Assembly: GCF_932276165.1 (NCBI RefSeq)
Contig: NC_064005.1
Location: 3,038,001 to 3,102,000, forward strand
DNA: 64,000 bases
DNA from: Plutella xylostella
Taxonomy: Eukaryota > Arthropoda > Insecta > Lepidoptera > Plutellidae
Direction of reading: 5' to 3'
Below, in pieces: positions 10,401 to 22,400 of this stretch; the stretch's first letter is position 1; every line of letters starts with the position of its first letter. The position numbers were made by a program, and so were the translations under genes. The notes under the pieces were generated by a model, which had not been told where the DNA came from, did no database searches, and saw nothing but the letters and a program-made list of their open reading frames with translations.

Positions 10401-13400
10401 GACACCTGGCGGCGCCCCGCCCCGCGCCCCAAGCGCTATTGTCACCCTTATTACAAGGAGTATAGAGTGATGTGTCTTACATTCTGTAGTATATTATGAT
10501 GATTTGGAACCTATAGGCTGGATTTTGTCCTACTCTGGCCTTGTATCGTAGATATTTCAAGTGTGCAGGATATGTCAACGTCACTGTGCCGTGTCCTTTA
10601 AAGAGTTTAAAAAGCGCTATTTTATGATTGTGCTATGTGTTAAAATGAATTCAATACTTGCTACGCACTCAGCGTCACTGTGCCGTGTCCTTTGAAGAGT
10701 TTAAAAAGCGCTATTTTATGAGTGTGCTATGTGCTAAAATGAATTCAATACTTACCACGCACTCAGCGTCGCTGTGTCGAGTCTTATAAAGAGCGAGACT
10801 GCGTCTGCGACGCTGAGACACCTGAAGAACCTTGAAGAATGGTTTGTGTGTGACAAATGAAAATTTTGATTAAAGAGCCCTGTAAGTGTGCTATATGCTA
10901 CAATGAACCCGCACTGACCGCTGTGGTCCGCGGCGCCGAGCTTGGTGCAGAACGCCATGAGGAAGGAGAGCGTGTCCTGGTCCACGTTGAACTTGAGCGG
11001 CAGCAGCGACACCTTCAGGCAGCACTCTTCAGCGCCCTGCCCCGGCATTGGACGGAGGTGCACGGCTTTTACTACCAGCTGGTGGGGGAAACGAAAGGTA
11101 AATAGTGAAGGCTTGTTTAGTCACATTTACGGGGGATAAAATGGCGGCGGCATAAGTTATAAGACCCGTCTGTCGTCTGTAGTTTAGTAGAAACGAAACG
11201 ACAATACACTTCAATTATTGACATTATTGCCTGCATACAGAATACGGATAGACAATGTCGTCGATACAATTTAATAAATGGCAAAACTCCGGTTACATAC
11301 GCGGCCGAAGATGAGATGCCAGGCAGCGGTACAAGACAGCTTTTGAAAGTAATAACTAAATTATATTATATGCAAATTTTGTCATCAAGATACCAATAAC
11401 GACGATCCAATTATTGACAAATAGGTAATATACTTATGTATTTTTCAATCTTCAAAGTTCACTCACCATATGAGCGTTTTTCCTCTCAGGCTCGTCCTTC
11501 AACACGTATTGGCTGAGTAGTTTGTTGATGTGACTCTTCTCCAGTCGGTCTAGTACTTCTATCTTGCTGATGGCCAGCGTCTGTCTCGCCGCGTGGGTGC
11601 CGCCCGCTGGGTAGGTTTCGTGTTGGAACTTTATCTGTGGAAGGGGGGATGGTTAGATTGTGGCTTCAAAATTAAAATAAAATAAAATAAATAAAAATAG
11701 CCAGGCGGCTAGGGGCTCGCTCGGCGCTCGCTGCGTGACTCGCTCGCTGCCCGCCTTCTCATACCATAGACTATACACTAGGGTGTCTGTGTGTTTAGTG
11801 CGACTAGCGGCTCATACACTAGGGTGCATGTATGTAATACAGTCACCTTGCTAAGGCTGTAGACTGTATAGTATACTCAGCAAGGTGACTACCTATACAC
11901 TGGCACACTAGGGTGCGTGTGTGTAGTGCGGCTAGCGGCTCATAGACTAGGGTGCATGTACCTTGCTAAGGCTAACAGCAACATTGGTAGCCTGGTCCCT
12001 GCCAGGTCCACCCCGGGTGCGCCACGCCGCTAGCGGCTCGCTGTGTGACTCGCTATTTACCTGCCTTCTTAATACCAAAGACTATACACTAGGGTGTGTG
12101 TTTAATGCGGCTAGTGGTTCATACACTAGGGTGCATATATGTAATACAGTCACCTTGCTAAGGCTGACAGCAACATTGGTAGCCTGGTCCCTGCCAGGTC
12201 CACCACGGGTGCGCCACGCCGCTAGCGGCTCGCTCGGGGCTCGCTGGGTGACTCGCTCACTGCTTCTCATACCATAGACTAAATACTAGGGTGCATGTGT
12301 AGTGCGGCTAGCGGCTCATAGACTATACACTAGTGTGCATGTATGCAATGCAGTCCTACCTTGCTAAGGCTAACAGCGACATTCGTAGCCTGGTCTCTGC
12401 CAGGTCCCCCACGGGTGCGCCAGGCGGCTAGGGGCTCACTCGGGGCTCGCTGGGTGACTCGCTCGCTGCCCGCCGACCAGCGGACGCCGGACTGACGGTA
12501 GGCTTGCGTAATGGCGCGCCCGGCTTCGTAGGGCTCGTATTCTGTTGTGCGTCTGGAGGTGGGATGGGAGTAATGGTTATGAGTTTATGATATACAGTAG
12601 GTACTAGGTAGTAGTTTAATTACATACAATCTTAGATCTTGACGAGAGTAAACCTATGTACTCGTACCAACAATAGGCTTTACATTATTATTTTCCAATA
12701 AAGCTCGGGTGGATTGGAGATGAGTTAAATTTTTTGGAGGAGGTAAGCTTTTGAGACGTCCAAAAAAAATTTTGTGACGGAAAAATAGGGCAGTCGAAAT
12801 TTTATGAATATAGTCAAAATACCTCATTTTACAAAGAGTTCTATTATCTTTCTTATCACCATAAGAGGTCACAAACCCTACTTACTTGTTAGTCTTCGGT
12901 GATCCCTGCCGAGAGTCGCCCTCGTTGATAGTGACGTTCTTCTTGCTAGAGGCAGAAGGGGCAGTATCGCCTGGCAGCTTGAAGTCGTTGCCGCCGAACA
13001 AATGCCACACTACGCTCATCTCGCATAGAGTGTACCTGAAATGGTAACGTGTAACAGTAATATAAAGCATCATACTCATTACAAGACCAGAATCAATATA
13101 CCTAAAATTGGACGTGCCTCCAGCTATAATCCTCCAAAATTTAAACTCAATAAAACTATTTCTGATGATGCCAAAAAATAGTCGTGAAATAGTCATAAAT
13201 AGTCGTGTTTTCCAAAAAATTAGTCGTATCATACTTTCGGAGTTAGAGCTATACTTTATGGAGGATTATAGCTGGAGGTCTCCAGCTATAATCCTCCAGC
13301 CTCTGCAGAACAAACGGTAAGGCCTATCGACTTGGTTAAGGTCTCAAAAAATAGTCGTGAAATAGTCGTAATGACATGCCAAATTTCAGAAATAGTCCTC

Positions 13401-16400
13401 AAAAGATAGCAGAGATATAAAGGTACTTTGCTGCAGCCCTGGTGGAGGATTATAGCTGGAGGTTTTGAAAATATCGAATATCTTTGGAACTACTATGACT
13501 ATCGGTTTGAATTATGTCTCAAAAAATAGTCGTGAGATAGTCGCTTCTATTTATTATAATTTTAAGCTTGATAAAAGCTGTTAAATAATGATATCAAATT
13601 CTTCATACAAATCAAAGTGGACGAGAATGCCAAAGCGAGCCAGTACACAAAAATAATAGCACCGTAGCATTGAAGTACTCATGTCGAATTTATCTATAAA
13701 TCATTTATTTCGTCATACTTTGCATCAATAGTATCTAAACTAATCTTGGGTATGACATTTTATTGCTTTTGCTCTTAGCCTTTACCTTACTGTGTACAGA
13801 GAAAACGTATGCCTATACACGCACACATTTATCTCTGTTATCTTGACAAACGATAGCGATGACGACTACGGCGATGTAGTACCTAGGTCAGTTATTGTCA
13901 TCCCTTACTATCCCGTGATCAGACAAATATAGCTATCCTTGTCTCCTTTCTAACCGGCATGCATCGCACGCATAGAACGCGTGAGCGAACGTGTCATCGG
14001 TTGCATCTGGACAAGCTATAGCAAACCGGTATTTATTACGTCCCTTACTATCCCGGGATCACATAAATAGTGCTGTTCTTGTTTTTTTTATTAGGGTTGA
14101 TGTGGCCGCCACCTCCGCCGGTGAAATTGGGATTAGTTTTATTGAAGACGCAGTACAGGGTAGCACTCAAGCGATAAGAATAAAATACGGTGTTTGAAAT
14201 ATAACTCATTTAATTACAATCACAGGCCGAAAGTACTTTTATTTATACTTAAGTTATTCAATAAACAATCTTTAGGTAGATTAGGTTTCATACAATTATC
14301 TCAGTATTATTTGGCTATTACCTATAAACATATTTAGTTTAATTTAAAATCATCACAGTTGGTTTATTGCTAAGTAATAATATAATATTGACGTAGTTCA
14401 ATAAAAAAAACATGGTATGAACTTAAATATGTAATTATTTCACTATTAAAAAATAATTATTTTCTAGTACTACATCGCCGTAGTCGTCATCGCTATCGTT
14501 TGTCAAGATAACAGAGATAAATGTGTGCGTGTATAGGCATACGTTTTCTCTGTACACAGTAAGGTAAAGGCTAAGAGCAAAAGCAATAAAATATCATACC
14601 CAAGATTAGTTTAGATACTATTGATGCAAAGTATGACGAAATAAATGATTTATAGATAAATTCGACATGAGTACTTCAATGCTACGGTGCTATTATTTTT
14701 GTGTACTGGCTCGCTTTGGCATTCTCGTCCACTTTGATTTGTATGTAGAATTTGATATCATTATTTAACAGCTTTTATTAAGCTTAAAATTATAATAAAT
14801 AGAAGCGACTATTTCACGACTATTTTTTGAGACATAATTCAAACCGATAGTCATAGTAGTTCCAAAGATATTCGATATTTTCAAAACCTCCAGCTATAAT
14901 CCTCCACCAGGGCTGCAGCAAAGTACCTTTATATCTCTGCTATCTTTTGAGGACTATTTCTGAAATTTGGCATGTCATTACGACTATTTCACGACTATTT
15001 TTTGAGACCTTAACCAAGTCGATAGGCCTTACCGTTTGTTCTGCAGAGGCTGGAGGATTATAGCTGGAGACCTCCAGCTATAATCCTCCATAAAGTATAG
15101 CTCTAACTCCGAAAGTATGATACGACTAATTTTTTGGAAAACACGACTATTTATGACTATTTCACGACTATTTTTTGGCATCATCAGAAATAGTTTTATT
15201 GAGTTTAAATTTTGGAGGATTATAGCTGGAGGCACGTAAAATTGGTCCCAACGCCATTTTCTAGATCCACACGCTAGTCACGCAGCGTTCTGTGTGTGTG
15301 TGTTTCAAAGTGATAGGAAATTTCTTAACTTTTTCATTAATAAAAATAGTTTTATTAACGATTTTTTTTTTTTTGAAAAGGTAGGTAAAAATACAGGAGG
15401 GCAAGTATTGAAAATGCCAATTAAACTCAAACTTTTGACCTATTTTTCACAAGAAAAACAATCTTGTAACCACCCCATATCACCAAAAGGGTTATTCGCC
15501 AATCACTCTGTATACAAAATACAAAAACCAACCTAAGCTCCGGCGGCGGGAAGCTCCTCGGCGCTTTCAGCACATCGCTCCTTGCCGCCGGCACCGTGAA
15601 GTGTTTCTCTATGAACGGCACCGGCTGGGAGCCGAACCAGCGTACTGTCGGCTCGGCGAGCTCGTCCTCGGAACAGCCGGAGGACTCTATGATGCAGTAT
15701 TCGTCGTCTGTGTTGCTGCCTTCGCCGGTTGAACGCTGGGGAATGTGTTTGTTGATTAGTTGGAGCGGCTAACGTAGCGTGGGACTTATGTACAGATGAC
15801 CGTAGAAAGTTGACCGGTTACTAGTTGGATGGGTAAGGACGAGGACAGAGTGTTGTAGTGCTTAGAAGAGCCCAATGTTCAGATAGAAGTTTTTTGACTG
15901 CTAGTGCTAGCGATACCAGTCAAGGTCAGTGCAGAGGGCCAGATGGCGCCACATGCTATAACGTTTTGACTATGCATGGATTCCGGGACTAACTTATAGA
16001 TGTACACAAAGATCTGTGTTGACCAGTCAACGGTGAGTTAAAATGTATAACTTTTGCCATGTCCTTTACCTAATACATAAATATCCTGTTCATAAACAAA
16101 TGACAAATACGCAGTAATTACTAACCTTTTTATTCCGTTTAGGCTTCTGCGGCGGAGGTTTAGGCGAGGCGCTCGGGTCGCCCAGCTCATTGGCCACATT
16201 GGCATTAGTAGGTCTCGCCTCCTCTGCCGTCTCTGTCACTCCTTGGCTGTACTCTTCATACTCCATACTGGGCAATTCTGTCTCTAGGCTCTCTGAGGCC
16301 AGACGGCGTTTCGGCATGTTGGATTCGTCGGGAAAGAAGAAAATTTCCACGCCCTCTTTTTCTGTTGAGCTGATTATTTCGTCTTCTTCTACTGTGGGAG

Positions 16401-19400
16401 GAAATTTGGTTATGGATCAGGTATTCGTCGTTATATTTACCGTCTCTTTATGACTAAACCTGTATTCAGACCTAAGCGATAGCAGATATAATATCTATAA
16501 AAGTCGACGAGATGTAAATTCGCGTGATATCGAGTACCGATCTATTAGCGCGCAGATGTCATGATCATGATATCGGTCTGAATATGCCTTTACTTTTCTT
16601 GCTAATCAGTTTCTATTATTAATAAGTTAATACTTACGTGTGGTATTCGGACTCTCCTTCATCGCCTCGGCCATCAGATCGTTGACTTGTTGAATTTCGC
16701 TGGGCGAAAGCTCTCTTATCTCTTCTTGGTCTTCTAAACCTGCAAGGGAAAAAAATATCTATAAAATAATATATCCTATTTTATGTACGGTGCCCTGCGC
16801 CTAAAAGTATACAGGCGGAGTTTTTAAAATAGCGATCCCTGATGATGAAGGGACCACCTACATCTGTTATCCGGGGACGTGTTGTGTGTGATGTGTGTAG
16901 CAGTGGTGTTTATGTGGATGTGCTTGAGCAGCATGTGAGCCGTCCGCCTGTATACTTTTAGGCGCAGGCCACCGTACCTTTATTATATTTCTACGGATAA
17001 ACAGTTCATCTACCGTCGATGGACCCCTAAACTGGTTAGCTCACAAAGTTATTGGCCTTATGAACTGCTTGCTTCTTTTCTTCAAAGACCCTGAAAATAT
17101 TTTTCGCACCAATATTCATGTTGCCTGAAAATAAATGGTCTCACCAACGAGCGTGTGCGGGTCGGCGGGCGGCGCGCGCGCGGCGGGCGGCTGCTGGCAG
17201 TCCCCGCTCCCCGCCAGGTACGTGATGAGTCTACACAGCGCCGCCGCGAGCACCGGTACTGCACCACCCAGACACGACAGAGTGTATATACCGAGTTGTA
17301 GATACTGCACGCACTGTCTATATATGTACCTATAGGTACATCTTCCTACAGCCATTATCAAAATAACAGCCGCAATGTTTGTATTGCAAAATAGCGGCCG
17401 TCTGCGCTTTTAGTTACACTCATGAACTAATGATAAAAAGAGCCAAAGAGCGCTTCAATGCCACAACATACGAATAGGGACCAAGCGATGTAGTGCGCAC
17501 TACGCCGCTTGGTCCCTATTCTAGCATTGCGCGTCCTTCGATCCTTCTTTCTTCGCTATAACAGCGCAGCGCAGCGCGTCAAAGCTGCAATAGACGAATA
17601 GCGCCCGATGCGGCATAGCGTGCACCAATAGCGTCTCTCTGCAATATATCATCTAGTATGTAATGTAGTCTCACCAACAAGCGTGTGGGGGTCGGCGGGC
17701 GGCGCGCGCGCGGCGGGCGGCTGCTGGCAGTCCCCGCTCCCCGCCAGGTACGTGATGAGTCTACACAGTGCTGCTAGAGAGTCCCAGCACGTGTGGAAGT
17801 TCACCACGTTGTTGGACGCGCTGAGGTCTACTCGGGGACCGGTGTTGTTGCGCTGTTGGGGGAAGGAACGGTTTTAGTTGGGGTAAGAGTGAGGATCGCA
17901 TTCGAGATGAGGTGATGAATAACTTAGACGCAGTATAACCATAGTTGTTAAAGTTTACAAGCTGAAGTGGGTTGGGCTTATCTGCAGAAGATCCAATAGC
18001 TGTTGGATTAGGCATATAGATATACGCTAGGTTCATAAATCTACGCCCGATAGTAGTTTAGATAAGTAAGGCCGAGGACAGAGTGTTGTATCTACTCCTT
18101 AGAAGATGAGTCCTCCTGTGGATGACTGGGCTAAACATGATGATGATGACCTGTATCTTAGCTATAGCTTTTTATTTAATTGCGGTCTTACCTTATCAGC
18201 GATCCGCAGCGATAGTTCAAACAGTCCAAGGTCAATAACGCACACATAATCCCTCAACACATCTGGCGGTTTGTCATCGTCTTTCTCTTTCACTGTGCCT
18301 GTGTGTGAAAGGGATAGACAACACTCCTGGGCCAGGAAGCGAAGAGATGACGTGTTGGTTTGAGCTATGACGTTTGATGAGACACTAAAGCTTCCAAGGT
18401 TGAGGACTGTCCGGATTGGAAGGTACAGCGGTCTGTGAAGGAAACAAAAGATAATTCATGTGGTGCGTTGGCGTCTGATAAAGTAAGGTGGAATTCAATC
18501 CGAATGTAACTCAATACGTCCTCATAATATTGTTGCATAAAAAAACCTGTATTTCTTCAGATAAATTATTGTCCAGTGTGTTGGTTACATTAACATCTAT
18601 TGGGGTCCATCATTGATACAAAATCAGCTGTATACCACAAAAAACTTGTAATAAAGCTGACTATGTACAAAACAGAGTTAATAATCACCTGTAATCGATA
18701 GCGCAGTCCCACACATGCACATGTAGTTCAGTCAGCACAGTAGACGGCTGGTACCCTGGTATGTTATAGTCTTCCACATCCAGTACATCTAGCAGTTGAG
18801 TCAGCCACGCTATGCCAACGTTGCCGCGGTGGCGCAACGTTGCGTGCTCTATGCCTAGAGTCATGCAGATTTTCTGTTGGATTTAGAGAAGTGATGTTTT
18901 AAAGTTTGATACAGGGTGGTTGGCAGGACAAGTTGTTTGTATTTATGGAGATACTGTTTTGATAGCGCAGATTCAAGGTCATTTTTAGGGTTCCGTAGCC
19001 AAAATGGCAAAAACGGAACCCTTATAGTTTCGTCATGTCCGTCTGTCCGTCTGTCCGTCTGTCCGTCTGTCACAGCCGATTTACTCGGAAACTATAAGTA
19101 CTACAGTGATGAAATTTGATGGGAATATGTGTTGTATGAACCGCTACAAAAATATGACACTAAATAGTAAAAAAAAGAATTGGGGGTGGGGCCCCCCATA
19201 CATGTAACTGAGGGATGAAATTTTTTTTTTCGATGTACATACCCGTGTGGGGTATCAATGGAAAGGTCTTTTAAAATGATATAAAGTTTTCTAAAAAACA
19301 TTTTTCTTAAAGTGAACGGTTTTTGAGATATCAGCTCTCAAAGTCGTAAAAAGTATGTCCCCCCCCTCTATTTTTATAACTACGGGGTATAAAATTCTAA

Positions 19401-22400
19401 AAAAAATAGAGGTGATGCATGCTAATTAACTCTTTCAACGATTTTTGGTTTGATCAAAGTATCTCTTATAGTTTTTGAGATAGGTTGATTTAACTGTAAT
19501 TTTGGTTAAGTTATTGTGCTTACTACGGAACCCTTTGTGCGCGAGCCCGACTCGCACTTGGCCGGTTTTTATTTGAGTAGTATCCGGCAAACGATGTACT
19601 TACTTTTACTTTTGCGATAACATAAATTAGTACTTATTGTGTTCAAGACCACCAACTAGATGTTCTTATCATGGCAATCTATCCATCAATTTAAAAGAAG
19701 CCTTACGCTATGAGAATAAAGTCAAAATTACCTTGAAATTGGGTAGATCTGGCTGAGGCTCGACTTTCAGTGCTAACGATAGCATATCTTTCTTCACGTG
19801 TTCCTTCAACATTACTCCTTTGGCTGAAGGGTATATGGTCTCTTTTAGGTTGAGGGGTAAACTGGTGCCGTAGAGACGAAGTGGGGGCTTCTCTGACGGT
19901 ATTGATTGGACCGCTGTGAATGAAATTCTTAGGTTAGTCCTGGACTTTGTTAGCTTCGTTTATAGCTCTGTTTTAATGTCTAAAAACGTGTCATTGGGCG
20001 CATTTCATTTTTTTACTATGGCTGCTGTTATTATAATGATGGGCCTCGCAAGTGCAGATATGAGGACACACATTGGAGCATGGGGTTTCTGTGTGGGATG
20101 TACGTATTCTTGTTGTCGAGCTCAGAGATCAGGAATAAAAAGTCTTCTTTATTTTTGATCACGGCAGGAAGTGAGGGAGAGCTGTTGCTTGCTATTAAAG
20201 AAAGAAAGAAAGAAATAAAATTTATTTATTTCTAACATACACAGAAACAACACTTACATTTAGACATTACATGCTAAGTGACTCATCGTCGCCTCACTGA
20301 CCGTCATGAAACAGGGTGGCCTGGCTGGCACGCAGGCACATCCACCCAGCCTGCTCACTGAGAACATTTACCCTGGCTAAGTGACTTATCGTCGCTTCAC
20401 TCACTCACCATCATGATACAGGGTGGCCTGGCTGGCTCGCAGGCACATGCGTGCTGTGTGTGGCACCCCGCCGAGGCCGCTCACTGAACACAGTGTGAGG
20501 GCGCGCGCGTCCACCACTAGCGTGCCCATCTGCCCGGGGACTACGAGTTTGTTGGCGTCCTGTGGATGGTAATGGTATAAGTTATTATGCGAGGGTGTCT
20601 GAGGGAGGTAATGCGAAGAGTGGTTATGTACCGTTGCTAGAAGTTTATAGTTCACAATAAACGAAAAAGTTTATCTGCACACATTATTTGACAAAACTTT
20701 TATGGTTGTTACAAGATGCGCCACTTTGTATTAGAGAAATCGTAATTATTCTATAGCTTTCATAAATTATACTACGACCACTTTTACAACATAACTTCTT
20801 TCTTCTTTTACAGTGGAGACCAAACAGCCAAGCAAGCTTCTTTTAAGTAGTATAGGAAACATTTTATCTGTTTATAATCTATTAATTTAAATAAACAAAA
20901 TCATAACGAATAAGGAAAGCATCGACACTCACCCTATAAGGAGTGTAGATAGTCATGAGACCCTTATCGATCTTCAGAGTGAGACAGAAGTTGTGCGTCT
21001 CTTTCTTCTCCGGCGTCGGCTTGGCTGTGGGTAGCTTGTTTTGTTTCATTTTACTCTCATACGCCGAGTAGTAGAGGTTCTCTTCGTCAGATGATGTACT
21101 TGCGGAATCGGAATCTGCGTTGAAAATATATAAAAGGCAAATGTAGTAGGTAGATTTTTTTATTTATTATAAAAATAATTATACTAACTTCAAATATTGC
21201 AATAATACGGTAAAATAAATAATACACAACATTTTTTTTAAAGAATAGAGTCTAGATCTGCACTATAGACATTAAATATTCCTAGCCTTCGCATTGGAAA
21301 TCTACCTATATTATCGTACGTATATATCTGTACAGTTCCCCAAAATTGATAATGCACATAGAAATCTTCGTCATTGTTCGGCAACGGTCGTATTCCCGAG
21401 CGTTAGAAAACTATTATGTATTTAGAGTGGTTAAGTGCATTTTCTTCATGAAATTTTAGTAGAATTATGTTATTAGTGCTAAAAGAGATAATTGATTTAT
21501 CAGTAACGAAATTTGATTCGATAATTCATAATATTCCATAATATTAAAATTTACTTCGAAAATGTTACAGTAGGTACTTTTCAAGTGTCTTACTGAAGCT
21601 GATGTAAAGATGGATGAAAGAAGGTTTGAATAACACAAGGTTTATATTATAAGGATAAATGGATTTCAAACACAGGTATACATGAAAAAATTTAAATCTC
21701 AGTTCAAAAGTATTTACAGCGCTGATCATTCACAATAATATAACAATTACAAACTTGGTCTTTTGGGTGTGGCTTTATTGGCAAAGTGAAGTCTATCAAT
21801 GTGACGTATATTTTATTCTTAAATGTGCCTCATAATATGGCATCGTCAAAAATAATTAAAGTTGAAATTAAATTCACATTTGAAAAAAATAACAAGAACG
21901 ATGTGTAATTGCAGCTCTTTATAATTCCACAAAAGTAATACTGATCTTGACCTTGAGACCCTTGACTGATCGGTGATAGCCACCAACCGCCCAAATTGTT
22001 TTCGATTATGTGTCACATAATATTGACTACTATTTCTTTCGAACAAGGATCAAAATGCAAGTGCTTTGTTTGAGGCTCTTACGATTCAATGATTCGGGTG
22101 TTTCCGGGAATACGACAGTTTGCGAAGATTTGCATGCGCATTATTAATATGGGAGAACTGTATGTATATGTATATCTCCTACACTGAAAATAACGCTACG
22201 AAACGAACCCCGTAGCACAAAACACAACTGAACAAGTGTAAAAGAACATTATCATTAACCAGTGCGAAAGAGACAGACATACCGTAGCCCGCATTCTTGC
22301 ACATAGGGAAAGCGGGATAGATGCTCGGCTCAGCCCCCGCGAACGCCATGTGCGGGCTGATCTCGTACTGTACCTACTAGTGTGAGAGAAAGAGACAGAC

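Noticed and set aside
8224..10432. Mutually exclusive cassette exons in Atg2 (array of exon 30 copies)
   Set aside because: Truncated copies lack the true acceptor and are 94 nt long, so using one would lose the frame. Their amino-acid content is identical, giving no reason for alternative choice.
13991..14197. ORF in the centre of the foldback element as a transposase
   Set aside because: Only 68 codons, no DDE or zinc-finger pattern and no splice partners.
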